Assembly (NCBI RefSeq): GCF_021390335.1
Contig: NZ_JAJUXK010000010.1
Location: 124,001 to 188,000, forward strand
Origin: Dyadobacter sp. CY343
Lineage (GTDB): Bacteria > Bacteroidota > Bacteroidia > Cytophagales > Spirosomataceae
Length of the DNA stretch: 64,000 bases
Direction of reading: 5' to 3'
Under the pieces are notes generated by a model. The model made no database searches. It worked only from the letters and a program-made list of their open reading frames with translations, and was not told the DNA's origin. Each line of letters begins with the position of its first letter. Position 1 is the first letter of the stretch. This document shows, piece by piece, positions 1 through 7,879 of the stretch. A program made the position numbers and the translations under genes.

Positions 1-1
1 G

Positions 2-763
2 ATCCTGTCCGGGCGTGGCGTCAAGCGCATTGTGGGCGACCATAGTGAGGTGATCGATAATGCAGAACTGGTACTGGTAGGGAATAACCTCCCGCACGGC
101 TGGCTTACGCACAGCTATAAGTGGGAGGAGGGAATGCCGGAGGTGAAGGAGATCACGGTGCAGTTTCACAAAGATCTTTTTGACGAAAAATTCCTGAAAC
201 GGAACCAGTTATTTTTCGTCCGGTCGCTGCTGGAAAAATCGGCGAAAGGGATAGCTTTTTCAAAAGATACGATTGAAAGGATATTGCCGCGGTTTCAGGC
301 CCTGGAACAAAAAAGTGGGTTCGATTCGATATTGGAACTGATGTCAATCCTGCATGATCTGTCCGTTTCGCGCAATATGCGGACGCTTTCGAAAGGTACT
401 TTCACCGACGATACGGTTAATTTTAACAGCCGGCGGATTGAGAAGGTATTTGTTTTTATGCGGGACAATTACGACAAGGAAATTGATCTCGACGCCGTGT
501 CGAAGCTGGCAGGAATGTCGGAGGTTTCTTTCAGCCGGTTTATCAAAAAAAGAACCGGGAAGACTTTCATCGAGAGTTTGAACGAGATCAGGCTGGGGCA
601 CGCGTCGCGGTATTTGATCAACACCAGTAATACAGTTTCCGAAATCGCCTATAAATGCGGGTTTAATAACCTGTCTTATTTCAACCGTATATTCAAAAGT
701 AAAAACGGCTGCACGCCAAAGGAGTTTAGGGAGAATTATTCGGGGACGCGGACGTTTGTGTAG
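2..763 (+). CDS. AraC-family transcriptional regulator (5' end missing)
   Basis: The reading frame is open from the left edge, so the true start lies outside the window. A GTG at 32 is an internal valine codon in a conserved stretch (GRGVKRIVGDH) typical of the cupin-like sensor domain of Bacteroidota AraC regulators. The last ~100 residues carry the two helix-turn-helix motifs of the AraC/XylS family (KLAGMSEVSFSRFIKKRTGK, then VSEIAYKCGFNNLSYFNRIF). It would bind DNA and respond to a small, probably sugar-like, ligand; neither ligand nor target can be read here. It converges on ilvE across a shared terminator. The family assignment is secure. Confidence 0.9.
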   Translation: MLSGRGVKRIVGDHSEVIDNAELVLVGNNLPHGWLTHSYKWEEGMPEVKEITVQFHKDLFDEKFLKRNQLFFVRSLLEKSAKGIAFSKDTIERILPRFQALEQKSGFDSILELMSILHDLSVSRNMRTLSKGTFTDDTVNFNSRRIEKVFVFMRDNYDKEIDLDAVSKLAGMSEVSFSRFIKKRTGKTFIESLNEIRLGHASRYLINTSNTVSEIAYKCGFNNLSYFNRIFKSKNGCTPKEFRENYSGTRTFV

Positions 764-774
764 GTGAGAGTTTT

Positions 775-831
775 GAATGATTGAATGATCGAATGAGTGA
801 ATGACCGGGTCGCCGGTGCGATGAATGATTG
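775..831. repeat. 8-bp degenerate tandem repeat (GAATGAnn)
   Basis: Four adjacent 8-base units of the form GAATGAnn occupy 775-806, and a further unit lies at 823-830. They sit in the short space after the AraC gene. No function is apparent; the array is too short and degenerate to be called more than a simple repeat. Confidence 0.5.
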
Positions 832-838
832 AATAAAA

Positions 839-881
839 AAAGAGTTCAAAGTTCTGGGCGGACCCGGACTTTGAACTCTTT
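839..881. terminator. Bidirectional terminator hairpin between AraC gene and ilvE
   Basis: A perfect 14-bp inverted repeat (AAAGAGTTCAAAGT at 839-852, complement at 868-881) encloses a 15-base loop. A-rich sequence lies on the left and the stem ends in T residues on the right. It lies between two convergent genes and can serve both strands. Confidence 0.75.
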
Positions 882-919
882 ACTCATAAACTTTAAACTC
901 ATCAACTCAAAAACCCAAA

Positions 920-1987
920 CTACACTTTCGTCATCCAGCCGAATCCGTCTTCGACTTTGCCGGTGCGGAGGTCGGTCAGGTAGTTTTTCACTTTATTGAC
1001 AAATGAATCTTCTTTGATCTCGGGAAGTGCGTAGTCTACACCTTCGTAGGCGATGGTCGCGAAAGGAGATATTACTACTGCTGTACCCGCTCCGAAGGCC
1101 GATTCAAGCGTTCCGTCTTTTGCGGCGTCGATGATTTCCTTCACACTTACCCTGCGCTCTTCCACCGGAATACCCCAGGTTTTAGCGATTTCTACAATGC
1201 TTTTCCTGGTGATACCGTCAAGCGTAGTTTCTGATACATAAGGTGTTACCAGCTTCCCGTCGATCAGGAACATGATATTCATCGTGCCCGATTCTTCGAT
1301 ATAAGCGTGCTCGCGGGCGTCGGTCCAGATCAGCTGATCATAACCCTCCTCCTGTGCAAGCTTGGCAGGGTACAATGAACCGGCGTAGTTACCAGCACAT
1401 TTGGTACCGCCCACACCACCTTCGGCAGCGCGGATAAAATGCGTTTCCACTTTAACCCGCGGCGGCTTCGCATAGTAAGTGCCTACCGGACTTGTGAAAA
1501 TGATAAAGTAGTATGAATCAGATGGTTTTACACCAATATAAGGATCGGTAGCGAACATGTACGGACGAATGTACAGCGAGCAGCCAGGCTGTGACGGTAC
1601 CCAGCCCGAATCCAGACGAAGCAGTTCAAGCAGCCCGTTCATGAAAACGTCTTCCGGAATCGAAGGCATGCAAAGGCGTTCTGCCGATTTATTGAGTCGT
1701 TTCCAGTTGTCAATCGCACGGAAAAGAAGCACTTCCCCTTCTTCATTCTTATAAGCTTTCATTCCTTCGAAGATCGCTTGTCCGTAATGAAGCGCAGCAG
1801 TAGCAGGGCTGAGCGAGAGGTCGCCGTAAGGGACGATCCGAAGGTCCTGCCATTGGCCTCCGCGATATTCGGCGATAAACATGTGGTCGGAAATATTCCG
1901 GCCAAAAACCAGGTTGTTGAAGTCAACATCCTGTAAGCGAGACTGGCTTGTAGGCTGAATCTCAATCTGTAATGTGTCGGCTGTCAT
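920..1987 (-). CDS. ilvE: Branched-chain-amino-acid aminotransferase
   Basis: PLP-dependent class IV aminotransferase that interconverts leucine, isoleucine and valine with their 2-oxo acids, using glutamate/2-oxoglutarate, in the cytoplasm. The PLP-lysine context (GGTKCAGNYAGS) and the fold-IV motif EESGTMNIMF are both present. Length (about 355 residues) fits the long eukaryote-like BCAT subgroup (BCAT type II), common in Bacteroidota. The longer frame to 2041 begins with TTG. The ATG at 1985-1987 (MTADTLQIE) is preferred because homologues start near this point. Downstream it meets the shared terminator; upstream is the adenosyltransferase gene on the same strand, about 100 bp away. Confidence 0.93.
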   Translation of the reverse strand: MTADTLQIEIQPTSQSRLQDVDFNNLVFGRNISDHMFIAEYRGGQWQDLRIVPYGDLSLSPATAALHYGQAIFEGMKAYKNEEGEVLLFRAIDNWKRLNKSAERLCMPSIPEDVFMNGLLELLRLDSGWVPSQPGCSLYIRPYMFATDPYIGVKPSDSYYFIIFTSPVGTYYAKPPRVKVETHFIRAAEGGVGGTKCAGNYAGSLYPAKLAQEEGYDQLIWTDAREHAYIEESGTMNIMFLIDGKLVTPYVSETTLDGITRKSIVEIAKTWGIPVEERRVSVKEIIDAAKDGTLESAFGAGTAVVISPFATIAYEGVDYALPEIKEDSFVNKVKNYLTDLRTGKVEDGFGWMTKV

Positions 1988-2084
1988 GATGCCAGAATTT
2001 AATTTTTCGTACGCTAATAACGACTTTATCAGGGATTGCAATTTAAATATTTAATCTATAAATACCCGATATTTAGTATAACAA

Positions 2085-2645
2085 TTATTTTTTTGAAGAT
2101 ACCCGCGGATTCCACGTCACTTCCTCAATTCCAAGCTCATAAGTCATCGCCCGGCAAAGCATGAAAAGGTAGTCGGAAAGCCTGTTGAGATACCTTACAA
2201 CGATTTCTTCTACTTCCTCTCCCTGCTGCAAATGGATAACCCCACGCTCGGCCCGGCGGCAAACCGTCCTGGCCAGGTGCCCGAATGAAACCGACTGGTG
2301 CCCGCCCGGCAAAACGAATGCGCGCAACGTGGGAACGCTCAGCTCGATCTGGTCCATTTCGGTTTCCAGCAGAAAAATGTCGTCATCGTGCAGGTCAGGC
2401 AATATCCGCTTGCTACGGTCTGATTCTGAGGCTAAATGCGAGCCGATGGTAAAGAGCCTGTCCTGGATTTCCTTCAACAATTCTTTCCTCCCCTCATTCA
2501 CGGGCTGGTCGCGCAGGAGGCCGATGTAGCTGTTCAGTTCGTCCACTGTCCCGTACGCATCTATCCGCACGTGGGCCTTGCTGAGCCGCGTGCCCCCGAT
2601 CAGCGACGTCATACCTTTGTCACCTGTCTTTGTGTATATTTTCAT
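2085..2645 (-). CDS. pduO: PduO-type cob(I)alamin adenosyltransferase
   Basis: Transfers the adenosyl group of ATP to cob(I)alamin to make adenosylcobalamin. The N-terminal ATP-binding signature TKTGDKGMTSLIGG and the following RIDAYGTVDELNSYIGLLRD are diagnostic of the PduO/MMAB family. The C-terminal half carries the conserved helix with CRRAERGVIHL and RYLNRLSDYLFMLCRA. The start is ATG at 2643-2645 (MKIYTKTGD); an upstream TTG at 2663 adds six residues and is unlikely. At 186 residues it is full length. A possible link to the corrinoid/iron-type ABC importer 2 kb away is inference only; no cobalamin riboswitch was seen. Confidence 0.9.
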   Translation of the reverse strand: MKIYTKTGDKGMTSLIGGTRLSKAHVRIDAYGTVDELNSYIGLLRDQPVNEGRKELLKEIQDRLFTIGSHLASESDRSKRILPDLHDDDIFLLETEMDQIELSVPTLRAFVLPGGHQSVSFGHLARTVCRRAERGVIHLQQGEEVEEIVVRYLNRLSDYLFMLCRAMTYELGIEEVTWNPRVSSKK

Positions 2646-2655
2646 TTTTGGCTTC

Positions 2656-2695
2656 GTTGTCAATTAGGTTTTAGAAAGTCCCCGCCCTAATTTTG
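2656..2695 (+). promoter_or_regulatory. Possible Bacteroidota -7 element (TAATTTTG)
   Basis: TAATTTTG at 2688-2695 fits the TAnnTTTG -7 consensus of Bacteroidota sigma-ABfr promoters, about 48 bases before the downstream ATG. The nearest TTG (2656-2658) is farther away than the usual 17-23 bases, so this is a weak call. Confidence 0.3.
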
Positions 2696-2742
2696 CACCC
2701 TGATTTTAATTTGGCGAAAACCTCCGGAAGGTTGAAGAATTC

Positions 2743-3255
2743 ATGAAAATTACAACATTTGCAATAAAAATCTGGCGCTGGATGTCCATATTGTTTGTGG
2801 TCGGAGCGCTGGTCTGGACCTATTCACTATTCCCCGAAATGGTCGCAGTAGACTTTGCCAATACCGGTCTTGCGGAACGGTATGTGAGTAAAGAACATAT
2901 TTTTTACATCATTATGGGTCTCTTTTTGCTGAACAATGTGGTGATCGCCGCATTTGCCAGACATATTTCCAATGTAGACCCGATGCACCTCCCTATCCCG
3001 AACAGAAAAGCCTGGGCGCAGAACCGTCCCGAGCTGAACGAGCACCTTATCAACTGGATCTACTTCCTGGTAGCGGTGATCAATACCATCATGGGATTCA
3101 GCCTTTTTGCATTGGCGACCATTAATAGCACGCAATACAAGCTGGATGTTTTCGACTTTTCTTGGGTGTATTACGCAGGGATCGTTCTAATAGTAGCTGT
3201 CTTCCTGTTGCCTTTGCGCCTGCTCCGGCCGCCTGTTCCTGAGGATAAGCTGTAA
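2743..3255 (+). CDS. Four-helix membrane protein of unknown function
   Basis: 170 residues with about four predicted membrane helices (residues ~12-32, 53-75, 103-126, 140-160), separated by a polar loop with a PNRKAWAQNRPELNEHLINW stretch. I do not recognise a named family. It lies 11 bp upstream of queA on the same strand and probably shares its transcript, but nothing ties it to queuosine. The start ATG follows a possible TAnnTTTG element. Confidence 0.7.
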   Translation: MKITTFAIKIWRWMSILFVVGALVWTYSLFPEMVAVDFANTGLAERYVSKEHIFYIIMGLFLLNNVVIAAFARHISNVDPMHLPIPNRKAWAQNRPELNEHLINWIYFLVAVINTIMGFSLFALATINSTQYKLDVFDFSWVYYAGIVLIVAVFLLPLRLLRPPVPEDKL

Positions 3256-3266
3256 AATCTGGCGGT

Positions 3267-4538
3267 ATGGAAAATGAGAATGGGACACCCGAAATAACGC
3301 AGGCCGGCTGGCTTCGGGAGGCAGAGGCGATAAAACTCGAAGATTACGTTTATGACCTCCCAAACGAACGAATCGCGCATTATCCGCTTGAAGTGCGCGA
3401 CCAGTCCAAGCTGCTTGTTTATCGAAATGGGAATATAGCTCACAGGCAATTCACCGATTTACCGGCACAGCTTCCCGCCAATACCTTACTCGTTTTCAAC
3501 AATACCAAAGTAATTCCTGCGCGGGCCTATTTTCAAAAACCGACCGGCGCAGTGATCGAAATTCTGCTGTTGCATCCCGAGTTTCCAACCCGCGTGATTC
3601 AGGATGCAATGCTCGTGAAGGAGCAATGCGTTTGGGAATGTATGATCGGAAACAAGAAGCGGTGGAAGATTGGCGAAAGCCTGAAAACGTGTGTCGAGGT
3701 CGGTACGCAGGAAGTTACGCTGGAAGTTTCTTATGTGGATTATGTTAAAAATCACGTTCAGCTGAGCTGGAATGCAGATTTTACATTTCTCGAAATTATA
3801 AAAGCACTGGGCGAAATACCTTTGCCGCCCTACCTGAACCGCGACACTGAGGAGGCTGACAAGCAGACTTACCAGACCGTTTACGCGCATCACGATGGCG
3901 CAGTTGCGGCACCTACCGCCGGCCTGCATTTCACAGATCGTGTTTTTGAAGAACTGGAAGCAAAAGGTATCCGCCGCTCATTTCTGACGCTGCACGTGGG
4001 AGCCGGCACTTTTCTCCCGATTAAAGTGGAGTCGGTTACGGCGCATCAGATGCACTCCGAGCAGGTCGTTTTTTCAAGACAACTGATTAATGAATTGCGC
4101 GCGTCGCCGGAAACGATCGTTCCTGTGGGCACTACTTCGCTGCGGTCGCTGGAAAGTTTGTACTGGTTTGGTGTAAAGTTGTTTAGAAAAGAAACTGGCG
4201 AGTTCCGGATTGAGAAACTGTATCCTTACTATTCGTCTCAAAATACACTCCCCACATCCTCGGAAGCACTTGCGGAGGTGGCGCGTTTTATGGATGCGAA
4301 CTCTATGGAACAGCTGATCGGTGAAACGGAGATATTTATTTTTCCGGGTTATCATTTTCAGCTTTGCAAAGGGCTTGTCACCAATTTTCACCAGCCGGGA
4401 TCGACGCTTATTTTACTCGTAGCCGCTTTTGTAGGGGAAGATTGGAAGGACATTTACACAGAAGCATTTGAGAATAACTACCGCTTCTTGAGTTACGGCG
4501 ACTCTTCTTTATTGTGGGGTCAAAATGCTGAAAAATAG
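3267..4538 (+). CDS. queA: S-adenosylmethionine:tRNA ribosyltransferase-isomerase
   Basis: Transfers and isomerises the ribosyl part of SAM onto 7-aminomethyl-7-deazaguanine in tRNA to give epoxyqueuosine. Family motifs are clear: LPNERIAHYPLEVRDQSKLL near the N-terminus, FNNTKVIPAR, GEIPLPPYLNRD, GAVAAPTAGLHFT, LHVGAGTFLPI and VTNFHQPGSTLILLVAAF. At 423 residues it is ~70 longer than E. coli QueA. The extra length is an N-terminal extension of about 20 residues and insertions in the second half, as in other Bacteroidota QueA-like proteins. tgt, the enzyme acting earlier in the same pathway, is at 41.6 kb. The next gene starts 18 bp later, so it may be cotranscribed with the ABC importer. Confidence 0.93.
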   Translation: MENENGTPEITQAGWLREAEAIKLEDYVYDLPNERIAHYPLEVRDQSKLLVYRNGNIAHRQFTDLPAQLPANTLLVFNNTKVIPARAYFQKPTGAVIEILLLHPEFPTRVIQDAMLVKEQCVWECMIGNKKRWKIGESLKTCVEVGTQEVTLEVSYVDYVKNHVQLSWNADFTFLEIIKALGEIPLPPYLNRDTEEADKQTYQTVYAHHDGAVAAPTAGLHFTDRVFEELEAKGIRRSFLTLHVGAGTFLPIKVESVTAHQMHSEQVVFSRQLINELRASPETIVPVGTTSLRSLESLYWFGVKLFRKETGEFRIEKLYPYYSSQNTLPTSSEALAEVARFMDANSMEQLIGETEIFIFPGYHFQLCKGLVTNFHQPGSTLILLVAAFVGEDWKDIYTEAFENNYRFLSYGDSSLLWGQNAEK

Positions 4539-4556
4539 ATATTTAGATATCAAACT

Positions 4557-5717
4557 ATGAGAGAACTACTCCCGCTTCTACTGATTTTCTGGTTATTGCA
4601 GGGATGTAATACGGACAAAGCTTCACAGGAAAAACAGCAGGAAAAACAAGCCAAAACGAGCTTCGCCGACACAACAAGCGTTCGCCACGCGAAAGGTTTT
4701 TCGATCCGGTATTTTGATCGGTATAAAATTGTCAGCATTAAAAATACAGACTCAAGCGCCCGCCAAGATCAATATATCCTGCTCGAAAAAGGGGCCACTC
4801 GCCCGGAAGAATTTCCCGACGCGCAGGTAATCGAGATCCCGCTAAAAAGCATGGTAGCAATGTCGTCGATGCATATTGGGCTGCTGGAATTTCTGGAAGC
4901 TGAAAATACACTGACCGGGCTTGGTAGTCTGCAATACGTATATTCACCCGCCGTGAATGCAATGATCAAAGCAGGTAAAGTCGCGGAAGTGGGGCGGGAT
5001 AATGGTTTGAACCAGGAAAAACTTGTGGAAATGCACCCTGACCTGGTGATGACAATTGGTACGCCGGGTGCAAAAAAGGATAGTTATGCAATATTGAAAC
5101 AAGCCGGAATACCGGTTTTGGCCAACTCTGAGTGGATTGAAACAACGCCGCTCGCAAGAATGGAATGGGTGAAGATCGCTGCTGCGTTGCTGAACAAGGA
5201 GAAACTTGTGAACGAGAAGTTTGATGCAATTGAAAAGGAATATAAAAATCTGTCGGCGCTTGCAGCTTCTGCTAAGTCAAAGCCTGCTGTGATTTCAGGG
5301 TTGAATACAAAAGACGTCTGGTTTTTGCCAAATGGGGAAAACTATATGGCGCAATTTCTGAAAGATGCCGGCGCGGATTATCATTGGGGCGGCACAAAAG
5401 GCGGCGGAAGCTTGTCGCTGAATTTCGAATCCGTATATCCCTTTGCATTGAATGCTGAATATTGGGTGAATGTTGGTTTTGATAAAAGTGATACGCGCAA
5501 AAGTGTTCTGGCGATGGATTCAAGATATGCCGATTTCAAAGCTTACAAAAGCGGGAAAATGTACAGCTACAATAATCGCGTGAATGCACAGGGTTCGAAC
5601 GATTTTTTTGAATCTGGTACTATCAACCCGCACAAGGTACTTGCCGATTTGATCCGTATATTTCACCCCGAGCTCCTGCCTGAGCATCAATTGGTTTACT
5701 ACAAACAACTGCCTTAA
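4557..5717 (+). CDS. ABC importer substrate-binding lipoprotein (BtuF/FecB-like)
   Basis: Periplasmic binding protein of the class that uses a rigid helix between two lobes (PF01497; cobalamin, haem, ferric siderophores). The signal ends in a lipobox (LLIFWLLQGC), so it is a lipoprotein. The lobe signatures are AEVGRDNGLNQEKLVEMHPDLV and later FLKDAGADYHWGG. It is 386 residues long. Its stop overlaps the ATG of the permease gene, and the ATPase gene follows, making a complete three-gene importer. The substrate cannot be decided: iron complexes or corrinoids are both possible. The nearby adenosyltransferase mildly favours corrinoids. Confidence 0.85.
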   Translation: MRELLPLLLIFWLLQGCNTDKASQEKQQEKQAKTSFADTTSVRHAKGFSIRYFDRYKIVSIKNTDSSARQDQYILLEKGATRPEEFPDAQVIEIPLKSMVAMSSMHIGLLEFLEAENTLTGLGSLQYVYSPAVNAMIKAGKVAEVGRDNGLNQEKLVEMHPDLVMTIGTPGAKKDSYAILKQAGIPVLANSEWIETTPLARMEWVKIAAALLNKEKLVNEKFDAIEKEYKNLSALAASAKSKPAVISGLNTKDVWFLPNGENYMAQFLKDAGADYHWGGTKGGGSLSLNFESVYPFALNAEYWVNVGFDKSDTRKSVLAMDSRYADFKAYKSGKMYSYNNRVNAQGSNDFFESGTINPHKVLADLIRIFHPELLPEHQLVYYKQLP

Positions 5718-6769
5718 TGAACGCACGTGCAAACAGACAAGGGTTGCTGCTGACCGGCCTGGGAATACTTACGGTCGCCTTGTTTGCACTGGATATCATG
5801 TCGGGATCAGTGGCAATACCATTTAAAGAGGTATTCAACATTGTCGTTTTTCAAAAATCCGAAAATACCGCCTGGTTATTTATTGTTGAAAAAATACGGA
5901 TCCCGAAGGCTATTACGGCGGTACTCGCAGGATGTGGTTTGTCTGTGAGCGGTTTACAAATGCAAACTCTGTTCCGTAACCCGCTCGCGGGACCTTCTGA
6001 ACTAGGTATTACCGCCGGTGCCGGGCTCGGTGTGGCGTCGGTCATGTTGGCGGGCGGAAGCAGCGCAGGGATGTACGCGATCCGCGAGCTGGGAATTTCA
6101 GGCAGCTGGCTCGTGATATTAATGGCCTCGCTGGGCTCAGGGTTCGTTTTATCGCTGATCCTATTGATCGCAGGCAGGGTGAAAGACAATGTGGTACTGC
6201 TGATTGTGGGCGTGATGATCGGTACCATTACGCTTTCTGTGATCAGTATCTGGCAATATATCAGTCAGCCGGAGCAGTTGCAGGAGTACATTATGTGGAC
6301 TTTCGGCTCGCTGGGCGGCGTTACGCAATATCATTTATTCGCATTGGCGGCGGTGGTTTTGTTTGGTCTCGCAATCGCATTTATTTCCTCCAAATCCCTG
6401 AATGCATTGCTTTTGGGAGAGAATTACGCAAGAAGCATGGGACTCAGTATCAGCCGCACACGCCTGCTGATCATGATCAGTACCAGTCTGTTAACCGGCA
6501 GTATCACAGCATTTTGCGGGCCTATCGGTTTTATCGGCATTGCGATCCCGCATTTGACGAGATCATTACTACAAACCTCCAACCACCGCATTCTCATTCC
6601 CGCAACCTGCCTGACAGGGACGTTATTAATGCTCTTTTGCGATATCGTGGCGCAGCTGCCCGGTACACAATCCGTGATCCCGATCAATGTAGTAACTTCA
6701 TTTTTGGGCGCTCCTGTGGTGATCTGGGTAATTTTGCGCAGTAATAACCTTCGTTCTTCATTCTCATGA
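5717..6769 (+). CDS. FecCD/BtuC-type ABC importer permease
   Basis: 350-residue polytopic inner-membrane protein of the FecCD family (about nine to ten helices). Family motifs include LAGCGLSVSGLQMQTLFRNP, LAGPSELGITAGAGLG and, near the C-terminus, GPIGFIGIAIPHLTRSL, the loop that contacts the ATPase. It forms the translocation pore for the substrate handed over by the upstream lipoprotein. Start and stop both overlap the neighbouring genes by 1-4 bases, showing translational coupling. Confidence 0.92.
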   Translation: MNARANRQGLLLTGLGILTVALFALDIMSGSVAIPFKEVFNIVVFQKSENTAWLFIVEKIRIPKAITAVLAGCGLSVSGLQMQTLFRNPLAGPSELGITAGAGLGVASVMLAGGSSAGMYAIRELGISGSWLVILMASLGSGFVLSLILLIAGRVKDNVVLLIVGVMIGTITLSVISIWQYISQPEQLQEYIMWTFGSLGGVTQYHLFALAAVVLFGLAIAFISSKSLNALLLGENYARSMGLSISRTRLLIMISTSLLTGSITAFCGPIGFIGIAIPHLTRSLLQTSNHRILIPATCLTGTLLMLFCDIVAQLPGTQSVIPINVVTSFLGAPVVIWVILRSNNLRSSFS

Positions 6770-7788
6770 AAGGGCTGCAACCTGTGCTGGAAACCACCGG
6801 CCTTTCGATCGGCTATCGTTCCAGGAAAAGTGAAAAAGTTATAGCCACTCATCTTGATCTCAATTTGTATGCAGGTCAGCTAGTCTGTCTGCTGGGTGCG
6901 AATGGTTCGGGGAAATCTACATTAATGCGCACACTGGCTGGGTTGCAGCCTGCGCTTTCCGGAGAAGTTATTCTTGATAATCAGCCGCTAACTGCGCTGA
7001 AACCGCAGGAATTAGCAACGAAACTTAGTCTCGTTTTAACAGAAAGACTCGAAACCGGTAACCTGACCGCTGCGGAAGTGATCGCATTGGGTCGCACGCC
7101 TTATACGGGCTGGCTTGGAAAACTGAGCGAAAAAGATCTGGGAAAAGTCAGTGAAGCAATTGCATTTACCGGGACCGGCCAGCTGCTCGACCGGCACATG
7201 AACCAGCTCAGCGATGGTGAGCGCCAGAAAGTAATGCTCGCCAGGGCGCTGGCGCAGGATACCGGCGTGATCATGCTCGACGAGCCCACGGCACATCTGG
7301 ATTTGCCGAGCAGGATAGAGCTGATGAAATTACTGCATTACCTCGCCGACGAAACGCAAAAAGCCATTTTACTAAGTACCCACGAACTCGACCTTGCTCT
7401 GCAAACAGCTGACCAGCTTTGGTTAATGGAGCCGGGAAAGCCGCTGGTGACAGGCGTGCCGGAGGATTTGATACTAAACGGTTCTTTCGAATCTGCTTTC
7501 AACAAAAACGGGATATTGTTCGATGCACTATCGGGCGGATTCGTCATCGAGCGGCAGGCGCAATCGTATTTAATAGATTTGTCAGGAAATGAAAAACAGG
7601 TATTCTGGACTAAAAAAGCATTTCGAAGACAAGGTATAAGGATAGAAAAAAGTGAAACCGCGAGATTCAGAATCAACGCGTCAGAAGATCACCGGGGAGA
7701 AGATATGTGGGAAGTTTTTTTTGAAAACCGACTGGTAAAGCTGCACTCCATCGCAGCGCTTTTGCATTTTATTAAACTTAATAATTAA
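6766..7788 (+). CDS. ABC importer ATPase with C-terminal extension (BtuD/FhuC-like)
   Basis: Nucleotide-binding subunit of the importer. Walker A GANGSGKST, Q-loop region, signature LSDGERQK, Walker B VIMLDEPTAHLD and the switch histidine STHELD are all present in the first ~250 residues. A further ~90 residues follow (from about 7510) that ordinary FhuC/BtuD proteins of about 260 residues lack; this tail is shared by some Bacteroidota homologues and its job is unknown. Overlaps the permease stop by ATGA. It is the last gene of the operon. Confidence 0.9.
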   Translation: MKGLQPVLETTGLSIGYRSRKSEKVIATHLDLNLYAGQLVCLLGANGSGKSTLMRTLAGLQPALSGEVILDNQPLTALKPQELATKLSLVLTERLETGNLTAAEVIALGRTPYTGWLGKLSEKDLGKVSEAIAFTGTGQLLDRHMNQLSDGERQKVMLARALAQDTGVIMLDEPTAHLDLPSRIELMKLLHYLADETQKAILLSTHELDLALQTADQLWLMEPGKPLVTGVPEDLILNGSFESAFNKNGILFDALSGGFVIERQAQSYLIDLSGNEKQVFWTKKAFRRQGIRIEKSETARFRINASEDHRGEDMWEVFFENRLVKLHSIAALLHFIKLNN

Positions 7789-7879
7789 AAGAAATAGAGA
7801 GGCGGTGACTTACTGCTGTTCTTTTCGTCTTATTAACTAGTTTTGGTACATACTAGTCAAACAGTACCTTACCTTCCAC

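Noticed and set aside
775..831. CRISPR-like array
   Set aside because: Units are 8 bases with no spacers; a simple tandem repeat. No CRISPR array or cas gene was seen anywhere in the window.
4539..4556. Cobalamin riboswitch before the ABC importer
   Set aside because: Only 18 bases separate queA from the binding-protein gene; no room for one, and none was seen upstream of the adenosyltransferase.
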